64,000 nt of DNA from an uncultured Halieaceae bacterium (GTDB lineage: Bacteria; Pseudomonadota; Gammaproteobacteria; Pseudomonadales; Halieaceae). The stretch covers positions 62,001 through 126,000 of the forward strand of contig CALJGI010000013.1 of the NCBI GenBank assembly GCA_938074045.1. The letters run 5' to 3'. How positions within the stretch are numbered: position 1 is the stretch's first letter; the number at the start of each line of letters is the position of its first letter. Below are positions 1 to 13,600 of this stretch, in pieces. The notes beneath the pieces were generated by a model that was not told the origin of the DNA, did no database searches, and saw only the letters and a program-made list of their open reading frames with translations. The translations under genes and the position numbers were made by a program.

Positions 1-1581
1 CAGCGGATCGGGTATTGGATTACCAGACTTTGCCGCATCCGCCACCTTCCGATTGAAGCCCGACAGGTTTCTAACTCCCATGGCAGCCATGAGCTTGTAG
101 CGCCGTTCCATTTCCGCCACACACCAACGCAATCCATTTGCCGCGTCTTTCATATCGGTAATGACAGGTGTCAGCAAGTGAGGGATGCCGTCGTAGACCG
201 AGAGCTCCAGCATTTTCGGATCGACCATGATCATGCGGACATCGGCCGGTGTAGACTTGTAAAGCATACTGAGAATCATGCTGTTGACACCCACCGACTT
301 ACCAGAACCCGTCGTGCCGGCGACCAACAGATGGGGCATTTTGCCAAGATCAGCAACGATGGGGTCACCACCAATGTCATGACCAAGAGCCATGGTCAGT
401 GGCGATCGCGCGCTATCGTAGGCCCGCGATGAGAGCACCTCCCGAAAATTAACTATCTCGCGGTCTTCATTGGGAATTTCAATCCCGATGACAGACTTGC
501 CGGGTATGACTTCCACGACGCGAACGCTGATGACTGCCAGAGAGCGTGCGAGATCTTTCGCCAGATTGGAGATTTTACTGACCTTGACTCCTGCGGCTGG
601 TTGAATCTCAAAGCGCGTAATAACAGGACCCGGATAAACCGCTACTACCTCTGCGGTGACACCGAAATCCGCCAGCTTAAGCTCGAGCAACTTCGACATA
701 CCTTCCAGGGCTTCTGTCGAAAAACCACGACTGGGATCTTTAATCTGAACATCCAGTAAATCCAATGGCGGCAAGCTGCCAGTAACGGGGGCATCAAACA
801 GCGGGACCTGACGCTCTTTTTCAACCCGCTCACTTTTTTCAACTCTCTTCTTTGGCGCTTCAATTTTCGGAGGTACGCGTTTCTTGTCCTTCTCTACGTG
901 CTGTGTGATGACCGCCTGGCGCTCCTGCAAGGCTTTGCGCCTCTCTTTGGCATCTCGATATTGATCTATCCAGGCTCGTGAGCGTGAATAAGCCGTCCGA
1001 CTACTCTCAATGGCTACATGCCCCAGCCAGTCCATCAGCTTGAGCCAGGAAAAATCTGTGAAGATGGTAATGCCAAACAGGAATACGGGAACCAATATCA
1101 AGCGACTCCCTGAAACACTGAATGCCGAGGTAAACGCCGACGCCACGGCCTGGCCAAGTATGCCGCCCAGCCCCCCGGGTAATGTCGAGGCTCCGATGTC
1201 ATTCATGGCTGCCAGTGCAGTGCCGGCGACCAGGACTAAAATCAGCCCCAATATTCTGACTGCCAGGATAACACCGTCAAATTCAGCGTCTTCGTAGCGA
1301 TCTCTGAATAGCAGCCAGGCTCGGTAGGCCAGCATCAGGGGAACCAGATACGCCAGGTACCCTACCAGTGAAAAGCAAATGTCAGCCAGCCAGGCTCCCG
1401 CCGGGCCACCAGTGTTCATGACCTGGCCATTGCTGACTGCTCGAGACCATCCTGGATCAGTTGGGCTGTAGCTGATCAGCGATATGAAAACATACAGGCA
1501 AACACCGGACACACCAATAAAAGCGCCTTCGCGGAGGCGCAGGTGCAACGGGTCGCCGGTATTTTTGCTCACCTTCGCCAT
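1..1581 (-). CDS. ftsK: DNA translocase FtsK, C-terminal part beyond the window
   Basis: FtsK is the septal, membrane-anchored DNA pump that clears and orients the chromosome terminus during division and activates XerCD at dif. The first 527 codons are present; the frame stays open to position 1, so the end of the motor domain and the gamma domain lie outside. The N-terminus carries the family opening SLISYSPTDPGWS followed by hydrophobic membrane segments (1000-1581), then a charged linker, then the motor with Walker A GTTGSGKS near 300-330. The last visible residues include FNRKVADA, typical of FtsK just before Walker B. Start ATG at 1581 is chosen because membrane segment 1 follows directly. 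It diverges from trxB, the standard gammaproteobacterial order. Confidence 0.95.
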   Translation of the reverse strand, partial: MAKVSKNTGDPLHLRLREGAFIGVSGVCLYVFISLISYSPTDPGWSRAVSNGQVMNTGGPAGAWLADICFSLVGYLAYLVPLMLAYRAWLLFRDRYEDAEFDGVILAVRILGLILVLVAGTALAAMNDIGASTLPGGLGGILGQAVASAFTSAFSVSGSRLILVPVFLFGITIFTDFSWLKLMDWLGHVAIESSRTAYSRSRAWIDQYRDAKERRKALQERQAVITQHVEKDKKRVPPKIEAPKKRVEKSERVEKERQVPLFDAPVTGSLPPLDLLDVQIKDPSRGFSTEALEGMSKLLELKLADFGVTAEVVAVYPGPVITRFEIQPAAGVKVSKISNLAKDLARSLAVISVRVVEVIPGKSVIGIEIPNEDREIVNFREVLSSRAYDSARSPLTMALGHDIGGDPIVADLGKMPHLLVAGTTGSGKSVGVNSMILSMLYKSTPADVRMIMVDPKMLELSVYDGIPHLLTPVITDMKDAANGLRWCVAEMERRYKLMAAMGVRNLSGFNRKVADAAKSGNPIPDPL

Positions 1582-1707
1582 AGAAAGATTCCGTGGTGTA
1601 ATGTGCACTGGGCAGATTGCATCAATTATCCACAGTTTTTATATTTATTTCAAAAACTTACGCCGGATTTAAAGATATTTTGTAGTTTTGGACAGTGATC
1701 CCTTTAA

Positions 1708-2721
<1,014 letters not shown>

Positions 2722-2736
2722 CACAGAAGTAGGCGC

Positions 2737-3450
2737 ATGGCAGGCATCGCCTGGCTTGACCCAACAGAGCTGACCTTCCCGGATACGGCTGCAGCACTAG
2801 TTGACCCGAATGGACTACTCGCAGCGGGTGGTGACTTGACTGCTGAGCGGCTGATAGAAGCTTACAAACGCGGTATCTTTCCCTGGTATGAGGCCGGGCA
2901 GCCAATCCTTTGGTGGAGCCCTAACCCGCGCACTGTTATTACACCTGACGAGGTCACCGTCAGTCGTTCCATGCGCAAGGTGCTGCGCAAGAACACTTTT
3001 CGGATTACAGCAGATACGGCCTTTGCAGACATCGTGTTGGGCTGTGCCTTACCCCGTGAATTCAATCGGGGCACCTGGATTACTGATGATATGATGACAG
3101 CCTATCTGGAGCTTCATCATTTAGGGATTGCCCACTCTGTTGAAGCTTGGGATGATCAGGACCAACTGGCGGGCGGACTCTATGGCGTCGCGATTGGAGG
3201 AATCTTTTTTGGTGAATCAATGGTGAGCCTGCAGCCCAACGCATCAAAAGCGGCCTTGATTGCGTTGTGTGAACGCTTGAGCGCCTGGGAGTTTCTCCTC
3301 ATCGACTGTCAGGTGGAAAACGATCATTTGCAGTCAATGGGTGCTACCTCCATGCCTCGGGAGACATTTGAAGCAATACTTGAGACAGGTGTCACTATGC
3401 CGCAGACACCGAATTGCTGGTCTTCATTTTTTAACGGGGATTTAATATGA
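2737..3450 (+). CDS. aat: Leucyl/phenylalanyl-tRNA-protein transferase
   Basis: Adds Leu or Phe from aminoacyl-tRNA to proteins beginning with Arg or Lys, creating a primary N-degron for ClpS-ClpAP. The 237 residues are close to the E. coli length of 234. Family hallmarks are GLLAAGGDL, the core YKRGIFPWY and the WWSPNPR segment near the N-terminus, then GGLYGVAIGGIFFGESM in the catalytic GNAT-like half. Its stop overlaps the start of bpt by four bases (ATGA), which suggests translational coupling. The degradation machinery clpS-clpA lies just downstream in convergent orientation. Confidence 0.96.
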   Translation: MAGIAWLDPTELTFPDTAAALVDPNGLLAAGGDLTAERLIEAYKRGIFPWYEAGQPILWWSPNPRTVITPDEVTVSRSMRKVLRKNTFRITADTAFADIVLGCALPREFNRGTWITDDMMTAYLELHHLGIAHSVEAWDDQDQLAGGLYGVAIGGIFFGESMVSLQPNASKAALIALCERLSAWEFLLIDCQVENDHLQSMGATSMPRETFEAILETGVTMPQTPNCWSSFFNGDLI

Positions 3451-4157
3451 CCTCCTCGCTGGGGGACCTCAAGATTTACACGACTCATCCCCACAGTTGC
3501 AGCTACCTGGCGGATGAAGAGGCTGTAACCCTGTTTATTGATCCACAGACGGATGTGGACCAGGAACTTTACAGCAACTTGTCCAGGCTTGGCTTTCGCC
3601 GTAGTGGCCCCTATTTATACCGGCCTCACTGTGAGACTTGCCAGGCCTGCATACCCACCAGAATTCCTGTTGCTAGATTCGCCGCCACGCGCACCCAACG
3701 TCGCTGCATCAAAGGCAATGAAGACATCGACGTGTGTGAGATCAGTACAATCGATACCGATGAGCATTACAATTTATACGCGAACTATATCGAATCGCGC
3801 CACCATGACGGTGACATGTACCCACCCCAGCGAGATCAGTATGTCTCGTTTCTGAGCAATCAGTGGAACAGCACTCGCTACTTCGAATATCGTCACCATG
3901 GCCATTTACTGGCGGTTGCAGTCAGTGATGAACTCAGCGATGGACTCAGTGCAATATATACATTTTTTGATCCTGCGCAGAATCAGCGCAGTCCCGGTTC
4001 CTACGCTATTCTGTGGCAGATAGACTATTGTCTTGCCAATGAAGTGCCCTATCTATACCTTGGATATTGGATAAAAAACTGCCAGAAAATGAGTTACAAA
4101 ACCCGATATAGGCCCCTTGAGTTACTGGTCAATAATCGCTGGCTGGAACTGGGCTAA
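3447..4157 (+). CDS. bpt: Aspartate/glutamate leucyltransferase (Bpt; ATE family)
   Basis: A member of the arginyl-tRNA-protein transferase superfamily. In bacteria with this short form (236 residues), the characterised Vibrio vulnificus Bpt transfers leucine to N-terminal Asp or Glu, making a ClpS-recognised degron. The N-terminal half has the Cys cluster CETCQAC after YLYRPH, and the C-terminal half has the conserved YLGYWI and MSYKTRYRP segments. Older annotation calls this ate. Leu versus Arg specificity cannot be read directly from the sequence and is inferred from the bacterial subfamily. Confidence 0.93.
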   Translation: MTSSLGDLKIYTTHPHSCSYLADEEAVTLFIDPQTDVDQELYSNLSRLGFRRSGPYLYRPHCETCQACIPTRIPVARFAATRTQRRCIKGNEDIDVCEISTIDTDEHYNLYANYIESRHHDGDMYPPQRDQYVSFLSNQWNSTRYFEYRHHGHLLAVAVSDELSDGLSAIYTFFDPAQNQRSPGSYAILWQIDYCLANEVPYLYLGYWIKNCQKMSYKTRYRPLELLVNNRWLELG

Positions 4158-4175
4158 CCGGTATTAAAACCACCT

Positions 4176-4204
4176 TTGCCTATTGCCGCCGATTAGGGCA
4201 AAAT
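4176..4204 (+). promoter_or_regulatory. Possible sigma70 promoter for infA
   Basis: TTGCCT (4176-4181) and CAAAAT (4199-4204) are separated by 17 bases, with infA starting about 40 bases downstream. A perfect GGGGTACCCC palindrome (4220-4229) lies in the predicted leader. A separate infA promoter would fit the high demand for IF-1. Seen by eye only. Confidence 0.35.
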
Positions 4205-4244
4205 GCGCTCCCTGAAATCGGGGTACCCCGGGGAATAGAGTTGC

Positions 4245-4463
4245 ATGGCAAAAGAAGATCAGATTGAAATGGAAGGCGAGGTGATTGACACCCTGCCGAA
4301 CACCACGTTTCGTGTACAACTGGAGAACGGGCATGTCGTCACCGCCCATATATCCGGCAAAATGCGGAAAAATTACATCCGGATACTGACCGGGGACAAG
4401 GTGAGGGTGGAACTAACTCCCTACGATCTTAGCAAAGGACGCATTACCTACAGGGCGCGCTGA
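4245..4463 (+). CDS. infA: Translation initiation factor IF-1
   Basis: Small OB-fold protein that occupies the ribosomal A site during initiation. The 72-residue length is exactly that of the family, and the sequence is canonical: it opens [13 protein letters not shown] and contains [19 protein letters not shown] and a final GRITYRAR. It converges on clpA with nine bases between the two stops. Confidence 0.98.
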   Translation: MAKEDQIEMEGEVIDTLPNTTFRVQLENGHVVTAHISGKMRKNYIRILTGDKVRVELTPYDLSKGRITYRAR

Positions 4464-4472
4464 TAGCCCTGT

Positions 4473-6755
4473 TCAGGACTCCACCAACTCCGCACTAGTC
4501 ACCTCATCTGCAGTCACCACCAGGGCATGCTGCGCAGGATCAACATCTACATGCGCTGTTCCACCACCTGAAAGCGGTCCGAACAAGACCAGCTCCGCCA
4601 GTGGCTTTTTAATGTGCTCCTGAATCACACGATCCATGGGACGAGCCCCCATATTCACATCGTAGCCTTTTTCAACCAACCAGGCTCTAGCGTTTTCGCT
4701 CACATCCAGCGACACTTTCTTCTCATCCAACTGCGCCTGCAATTGACTGACAAATTTATCCACGACCGTCAGAATAACCTCTGGCGGCAATGTATCGAAT
4801 TGGATAATGCTGTCGATGCGATTGCGGAATTCTGGTGTAAACATCTTATTTATGGCTTCCATTCCATCGGAAGAATGATCCTGCTCACTAAAACCTATAG
4901 ATCGCCGGCTGATATTTTCAGCGCCGGCGTTGGTTGTCATGATCAATATTATATTGCGGAAGTCTGCCGACCGGCCGTTATTGTCAGTGAGCGTGCCGTG
5001 ATCCATAACCTGGAGTAACAGGTTGAACACCTCGGGATGCGCCTTTTCTACTTCATCCAGGAGCACCACAGAATGAGGGTTTTTGGTCACGGCATCGGTA
5101 AGCAGCCCCCCCTGATCGAAACCCACGTATCCGGGTGGTGCCCCTATCAGACGCGAAACCGTATGGCGTTCCATGTACTCGGACATATCAAATCGCAGCA
5201 GTTCCAATCCCAGGATATTCGCCAGTTGTTTGCTGACCTCGGTCTTACCCACGCCCGTGGGACCCGCAAACAAAAAAGAACCGATGGGACGATCCGGTGA
5301 ATTGAGGCCAGCCCGTCCCAGCTTAATTGCGGTTGCCAGCGAGCTGATCGCGTGATCCTGGCCAAAAACCACCAGTTTCAGATTACCTTCGAGCTTCTGC
5401 AGAGCGTCCCTGTCGGAGGTGTTGACTGTCTTTGGAGGAATGCGGGCAATTTTGGCAACGATCTGCTCAATATCCCCCACGCCAATCAATTTCTTGCGCT
5501 TTGTCGGACTCTGTAGGCGCTGATAGGCACCTGCTTCATCAATAAGGTCGATGGCCTTGTCTGGTAAAAAACGGTCAGTAATGTGCCGCGACGACAACTC
5601 CACGGCCGAACGCAGTGCCCGGTCGGAATAGCGTAAATCGTGGTGCTGCTCGAAACGGGATTTCAGACCTTTCAATATTTTGTAGGCGTCTTCGATGCTT
5701 GGTTCCATAACGTCGATCTTTTGAAATCGGCGGCTGAGAGCCCTATCCTTCTCAAATATTCCCCGATATTCCTGAAAAGTTGTAGAACCAATACACCGCA
5801 GATCGCCGGAGCTTAATACCGGTTTCAGCAGATTAGAGGCATCCATAACACCGCCGGAAGCGGCACCAGCCCCAATGATGGTATGAATTTCATCGATAAA
5901 CAGAATCGCATGCTCTCGATTCTTTAACTCTGACAGGAGGCCTTTCAAACGCTTTTCAAAGTCACCGCGGTACTTTGTGCCGGCGAGCAGTGCTCCCATG
6001 TCCAGAGAATATACAACGGCCGGTAACAACACCTCCGGTACTTCCCCGTCGACGATCATTTTGGCCAGACCCTCGGCAATAGCGGTTTTCCCGACGCCTG
6101 ATTCGCCCACAAGCAGAGGGTTATTCTTGCGCCGGCGGGAAAGTATCTGGGCAACACGCTCCACTTCTGGAATCCTGCCTATTAGCGGGTCGATGCGTCC
6201 TGCTGCAGCTTCTTCGTTGAGGTTGGTAGCGAAGCTGTCCAGGGGATTCTTTTCACCTTCTTCGCCAGCGCTCTGCTCACCCAACTCTCCACCACCTTCA
6301 GCCTCTGCATCTCCGTCATCAACCTTGGAAACCCCATGGGTGATGTAATTGACCACATCCAGCCTGGAGATGCTCTGCATCTTGAGGAAATACACCGCCT
6401 GACTTTCCTGCTCGCTGAAGATTGCCACCATTACATTAGCGCCGGTAACTTCACTCTTCCCCGAGGATTGCACATGAAACACAGCGCGTTGCAGCACCCG
6501 CTGAAAACCCAGGGTTGGCTGCGTATCCAATGCGTCTTCGTCAGTTGTAATCAGCGGAGTGGTGGCTTCGACAAATTCTTCAAGATCGCTACCGAGTCGC
6601 GTTAGTTCCGCACCGCAGGCTTTGAGAACCTTGAGGGCCGCCTTATTGTTTAAAAGAGCAAGCAGAAGATGCTCAACCGTCATGAATTCATGACGCTTAA
6701 TACTAGCTTCCTTGTACGCCTGCTTGAGAGTTTGGTCCAGTTCGTCATCCAGCAT
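4473..6755 (-). CDS. clpA: ATP-dependent Clp protease ATP-binding subunit ClpA
   Basis: Hexameric AAA+ unfoldase that feeds N-degron and SsrA substrates to ClpP. The 760 residues match E. coli ClpA (758). An N-domain (about 1-140) is followed by an acidic linker with runs of Glu and Gly, then D1 with Walker A GESGVGKT (about residue 216) and D2 with GPTGVGKT (about residue 497). A SIGF segment sits at the expected IGL/F loop that docks to ClpP. The start ATG at 6755 has GGAG eight bases upstream. It follows clpS by 21 bases in the same operon. No clpP is in the window. Confidence 0.97.
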   Translation of the reverse strand: MLDDELDQTLKQAYKEASIKRHEFMTVEHLLLALLNNKAALKVLKACGAELTRLGSDLEEFVEATTPLITTDEDALDTQPTLGFQRVLQRAVFHVQSSGKSEVTGANVMVAIFSEQESQAVYFLKMQSISRLDVVNYITHGVSKVDDGDAEAEGGGELGEQSAGEEGEKNPLDSFATNLNEEAAAGRIDPLIGRIPEVERVAQILSRRRKNNPLLVGESGVGKTAIAEGLAKMIVDGEVPEVLLPAVVYSLDMGALLAGTKYRGDFEKRLKGLLSELKNREHAILFIDEIHTIIGAGAASGGVMDASNLLKPVLSSGDLRCIGSTTFQEYRGIFEKDRALSRRFQKIDVMEPSIEDAYKILKGLKSRFEQHHDLRYSDRALRSAVELSSRHITDRFLPDKAIDLIDEAGAYQRLQSPTKRKKLIGVGDIEQIVAKIARIPPKTVNTSDRDALQKLEGNLKLVVFGQDHAISSLATAIKLGRAGLNSPDRPIGSFLFAGPTGVGKTEVSKQLANILGLELLRFDMSEYMERHTVSRLIGAPPGYVGFDQGGLLTDAVTKNPHSVVLLDEVEKAHPEVFNLLLQVMDHGTLTDNNGRSADFRNIILIMTTNAGAENISRRSIGFSEQDHSSDGMEAINKMFTPEFRNRIDSIIQFDTLPPEVILTVVDKFVSQLQAQLDEKKVSLDVSENARAWLVEKGYDVNMGARPMDRVIQEHIKKPLAELVLFGPLSGGGTAHVDVDPAQHALVVTADEVTSAELVES

Positions 6756-6776
6756 CGGGAATTCTCCAGTGCAGCC

Positions 6777-7106
6777 TCAGGGGTCCGAGGCCTCTATTTC
6801 ACAAAGCAAGGGGTGCTCATTTTCTCTGGCATACTGATTAACCTGCGCCGCCTTAGATTCAGCAATATCACGAGTATAAACCCCGCAGACACCTTTGCCC
6901 TGCTTATGTACCATCAACATGACTTGGGTGGCCTGCTCGCGGCTCATCTGAAAAAATACTTCCAGGATATAAACCACAAATTCCATAGGTGTATAGTCGT
7001 CATTGAGTAGAACCACCCGAAACAGCGGGGGCTGTTTCAGTGCCGGCTTGGCTTCCTCAACGGCAACATCACCATCATGCTCCTGTTGACCGCTATCGTT
7101 GCTCAA
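6777..7106 (-). CDS. clpS: ATP-dependent Clp protease adaptor ClpS
   Basis: Adaptor that binds N-terminal Leu, Phe, Trp or Tyr and hands substrates to ClpAP. It has 109 residues: a disordered acidic N-terminal arm (about 1-25), then the core with [15 protein letters not shown] and the [18 protein letters not shown] helix that shapes the binding pocket. The start is a TTG (7106) with GGGAGG about ten bases upstream; the next in-frame Met is inside the core fold, so the TTG is well supported. Cotranscribed with clpA. Confidence 0.95.
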   Translation of the reverse strand: MSNDSGQQEHDGDVAVEEAKPALKQPPLFRVVLLNDDYTPMEFVVYILEVFFQMSREQATQVMLMVHKQGKGVCGVYTRDIAESKAAQVNQYARENEHPLLCEIEASDP

Positions 7107-7223
7107 CTTGGTTATGCCTCCCGTACACTAACAATCCACAAAAGCGGACCACTCGAGTGTACCGTAATTGGGGTATAGACTGAAAATTCAAGCTCAGGGT
7201 TCCAATCGCTTGCGAAGAAATCA

Positions 7224-7835
7224 TCAAAATGGCCAAAACCACCAACCGCTGCGTTCGAACTCGCCCTCACATGCTAGTAACTGTTTGTTATATGAGGCAG
7301 CCAACTTGTCCACTTTGCGTGCCACGTTGATCAGCCAGCTTTTGTTCCTGTACGTGCCCCGGCTGAAACCACCATGCCCCTCGTGGTAGGCCAGATACAA
7401 TTGATAGGTATCGTTCATTGCGATGCCGTTGCGCCGCTTGGACTGCGCGTTGTACCAACCAACAAAATCAACGGCATCGGCAAACTCATCCCGGTCCGCG
7501 CCATAGTTGCCAGCATCACGCTGATAAGTTTCCCAGGTCTCAGTAAGTGCCTGAGTGTACCCATAGGATGACGAAGGCCGCGGGCCAGGAATAATCCACA
7601 GTATTTTTTTCCGGGGTGGTTTTGCCGTAGCTCGAAATCGCGATTCCTGATGGATTATCGCCATTAGAGTGCCAATGGGTGAGCCCCATTTCTCGGCTGC
7701 ATCGGCCGCTGCGTCATACCAATCATCTTTTTCGTGAAAGATGTGACAGAGATTGTCCACACGGCTAGGTGGGGAAGTCGCGCAGCCGACTAACAGGGCA
7801 AAAGCAATAAACAAGAAGATTGGACGAGTCATCAT
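7224..7835 (-). CDS. Lipoprotein with lytic-transglycosylase-like (SLT) domain
   Basis: A 203-residue predicted lipoprotein: a signal peptide ending in the lipobox LLVGC (Cys at residue 18) is followed by a lysozyme-like domain. HQESRF contains a plausible catalytic Glu, and SYGYTQALTETW and YLAYHEGHGGF match the later conserved blocks of SLT transglycosylases. It probably acts on peptidoglycan at the outer membrane's inner face. It starts six bases after ligA ends, so it is likely the last gene of the smc-zipA-ligA operon. Activity is inferred from motifs; no specific Mlt class is assigned. Confidence 0.8.
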   Translation of the reverse strand: MMTRPIFLFIAFALLVGCATSPPSRVDNLCHIFHEKDDWYDAAADAAEKWGSPIGTLMAIIHQESRFRATAKPPRKKILWIIPGPRPSSSYGYTQALTETWETYQRDAGNYGADRDEFADAVDFVGWYNAQSKRRNGIAMNDTYQLYLAYHEGHGGFSRGTYRNKSWLINVARKVDKLAASYNKQLLACEGEFERSGWWFWPF

Positions 7836-7841
7836 TCCATC

Positions 7842-9893
<2,052 letters not shown>

Positions 9894-10685
9894 TCAGCGA
9901 CGTGCCAGAAGGCGCCGTTCCAAATCGCGAATACGCTGCCTGCCATGTTCTTCGGACTGATGGGTAAGTACGCTGCGTGTTTCGTCCAGCAAACTCCCAT
10001 CAAGGTTTTCGGCCACACACCGTGCAGTATCCATCATGTACTCGTATGCTTGCATCATGTTCCGTGGTCCGGGCAGGCCCAGGAAAAAAGTAAGTCCCGG
10101 CGTGGTGAATCCGTCCATCGCATCTATAGAGAACTGCCCCGGCGTAACCATGTTCGCAACGCTGAATTGAATCGCACCGCGGCCATTGGCTTCTTCATGC
10201 CGATGAAAAAAGGAGGAATGACCGAAGCGTAGGTCGCATGCCAACAGGATTTGCAGGATATCGTGCCCTGCAAATCCAGTGGCTGAATTGGAATGGACAT
10301 GCACCATCAGAACTTCTTCCGGCGGGGTGCTTTCAGCTTCAGTGGCTTGATCAGTCGAGCCTGTCTCTTCTTTGGTATCATCGCGGCGACTGGGCGACTG
10401 CTTCGCTGGTTCTCCACGATCAGCGGTGATTCCAGACATCATCTGTTCTGGCTCATCCTCAGCGCCAGGGACCAGATCACTGCGACTGACGACTCTGGCT
10501 CCGCCCGAGGGAAGTTCGTGTGCGCTCAATAGCTCATCGGGATCGTCGTCACCCGGCACTCGAACAAGCGATACGCGAATTTTTTCACCACGATCACTGC
10601 GCATTCGACGATAGCCGTCGAGTAATATGGCAAGAATAAGGATGATCCCTACTAATATAACCCAATCCTGAACTGTCAATTCCAT
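9894..10685 (-). CDS. zipA: Cell division protein ZipA
   Basis: Inner-membrane anchor that ties FtsZ protofilaments to the membrane at the division site. The 263 residues comprise an N-terminal membrane helix (about 9-24, ILVGIILILAILL), a basic patch (YRRMRSDRGEK), a disordered acidic/polar linker (about 40-130) and the C-terminal FtsZ-binding fold (about 130-263) with MVHVHSNSATGFAG and FLGLPGPRN. The architecture is standard. It begins 14 bases after smc ends, within the same operon. Confidence 0.93.
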   Translation of the reverse strand: MELTVQDWVILVGIILILAILLDGYRRMRSDRGEKIRVSLVRVPGDDDPDELLSAHELPSGGARVVSRSDLVPGAEDEPEQMMSGITADRGEPAKQSPSRRDDTKEETGSTDQATEAESTPPEEVLMVHVHSNSATGFAGHDILQILLACDLRFGHSSFFHRHEEANGRGAIQFSVANMVTPGQFSIDAMDGFTTPGLTFFLGLPGPRNMMQAYEYMMDTARCVAENLDGSLLDETRSVLTHQSEEHGRQRIRDLERRLLARR

Positions 10686-10699
10686 TGCTGTTTTCCGAC

Positions 10700-13600
10700 T
10701 CAGACCGCCGCCAGCTCTGCGGCTTCCTCTACATCCACCGATACCAGCCGCGAGACGCCGGGCTCATGCATGGTCACTCCCATGAGCTGATCTGCCATTT
10801 CCATGGAAATCTTGTTGTGAGTGATATAGATAAACTGCAGCTGTTCTGACATCTCCCTGACCATACGCGCATAGCGCCCGACATTAGCATCATCCAGTGG
10901 CGCGTCGACCTCATCGAGCATACAAAATGGAGCGGGGTTCAACCTGAATATAGCAAATACGAGGGCTATGGCGGTGAGTGCTTTTTCGCCGCCAGAAAGT
11001 AAATGGATAGTGGAATTACGTTTCCCCGGGGGTCTAGCCATAATTGCCACCCCGGTATCCAGCAGATCATCGCCGGTCATTTCAAGGTAGGCGGTTCCAC
11101 CGCCAAACACTTTGGGAAATAACTCCTGTATGCCCTGGCTGATCTGGTCAAAAGTATCTTTAAATCGACTGCGTGTTTCGCGGTCAATTTTTCGAATTGC
11201 CCCGGCGAGGGTTTCCAGCGCTCTTTCCAGGTCATCATTCTGGGCATCCAGATAGGTCTTCCGCTCCGACTGGATTTTGAACTCATCGATGGCGGCCAGG
11301 TTTATCGGCCCGAGGCGAGATATGCGGGATGCGATACGCTCTACCTTCAGTTGCCATTCATTCTCCTCAGCGCCTTCTGGCAGGTCTGCAAGTATGCTTT
11401 GTACTTCCCAGTTGCCTTCTTCCAACTGATCCTGAATCGTGCGGCGACGGACGATCAAACCCTGAACGTCGAGCCGGTGACGCTCCAACTGCGAGCGCAC
11501 CGTGTTGGTGCGTTGCTCTATGCCCCCGCGCAGCGATTCCGCATCACGCATTTTCTTGTCGAGATCATTCACCGACTCACGTGCCGAGGTCAACTCACCT
11601 TCGACTACCAGGCGCTGCTCCAACAGGGTTGTCAGTTCCTCTCGCATTTGCTCAATCGGCACACCTGACTGCCCCAGATTTTCTTCGATGCTGCTCCGTC
11701 TGTCGGCCAGCTGTTCGAGCTGAGCTTTGGTTCGTTCCACACCCAGCGCCATCGACTCCAATTGCGTAGTCAAATGCTGCGCACGTATGGCCAATTGATG
11801 GCTTGCATCTTTATCCTGCATGGCCTGTTGTCTGACTTCTTCCAGATTGGTGCGCAGTATATCCCGCTGCGACAGCAGGGTTTCCCGCTGAGCTGAATCA
11901 TGCTCCATGGCTTGAATAGCTTGCTGCAAAAGCGTACGCGCATCTGCCAGACTCGCTTCTTCCAGGGAATACTGTTCCCTGTGCTCACATAGCTCCGCGG
12001 TGACGCGTTCTCTGTCCGCTGTTACCTGTTCCATTTTTACGCGCTGTGCTGAAAGCGCCGACTGTGCCCCGGCATGGGTCCTGGCGAGTTCCTGCATCTC
12101 GGACTGAGCCTGCTCACGCCGCTCCTCCAATGCTGCGACTGCCGATCTCATCTCCTCAAGCTGGACCTGGAGTTTCCCCACTTCTTCCTGTTCACGTTCC
12201 AGTTTGATGCGCAGGCTTTCCAGTTCTCGCTGACGACTAATCACACCAGCCGACTCGTCCTCTACGCGACTAACACGCAGCCAATTTGGGCCGATCCAGA
12301 TTCCTTCCCGTGTCACGAAAGACTCACCAGCTTGCAGCAAATGTCGGTCTTCTAGCGCACTGTGTAAATTGTCAGCCTGGTAGACGCCAGCTAGCAATGG
12401 TGCCAGCTGGTCATTCTCCCCTACACGTTCAGAGAGTGATGCCCACTCTGTGCGCTCGGCAGCCGCACCATTTGCCGACGCATCGACAAGAATAAGCCGA
12501 CCCTGCTCCAACTCACCCAACACCGCTGCAACAGCGTCGACACCGCCCACACAAACGGCCTGGAGGTAATCTCCCAGCACCGTTTCCACTGCGATTTGCC
12601 AATCCGCTTCAGCACTAATCGTAGCGCCTAAACGGGGTGCGCTCTGCAGTTGTGCTGCGCTCAGCCATTGCTGCACGTGATCATCCTGATGGCCTAGTGC
12701 AGCCTGCTGCAATGCCTCCAGCGATGCCAGACGTCCGCGGCTTTCCTGTACGCTGGCGCGCGCCTGATCCAGCGCACCCGCCAGAGCCTGCTCCTCTCCG
12801 CGCTGTGTCTTTAACTCGTCAAGAATTTGTGTGCTGCTGCCCTGCTTCCTTGCCAGCTCGAGCTCCAGCTCGGCTACCCGACGCTCAAGTTCGATTGCTG
12901 AATCACTACCGGGAATGTCCGCATGATTCTGCAATTCCGATTCCGCCCGTTGAACCCTTTGCTGTACGCGTTCCAGCACCTGCTCAACATGCTGAATGCG
13001 CGACTGTTGTACCTCGGCCTGCTTACGTGGCTCATTCGCAGAATGATTAAAACGATCCCATTCCTGCTGCCATTCGGCCCATGCTGTTTCAGCATTGTCA
13101 AGGAGTGAACCGGAATCACCCTCGGCCTGATTGAGGGATTGAAGCTGTGGCGTAATTTGCGCCAGTTCCTGTTCCCATTGGGTGACCCGGCTGCGGTCGT
13201 CCTCCAGATGAGTCTGGGCCTGTTTGGCTGCCTCTTCGGTTTGCCGCAAATCCGCGTTCAGTTGCTGCTCGCGCTCAACCTGGTGCTGGATGGACTGTTC
13301 CACCCTGGCAACCTCGGCTCCCAGACCGTAGTAACGGGCCTGAACTTCGTTGAACTGATCATGGGTTTCTGTGTGCTGCACCCGGTAGCTCTCCAGATCG
13401 GCATCCACGGCGCGATGTTCCGCAATCACGGCTTCCAGATCTACTTCCAGTTTCGTGATGGTCTGCTCTTCGCTCTTCAGCTGCTGGTCGAGATTTCGCC
13501 ACTGAATGGCCCGGTGCTGCGCCTTGGTGGCCCGCTCTTCATTCTTATACTCACTGTATTTTTCAGCAGCTTGAGCCTGACGCTTGAGATGTTGTAACTG

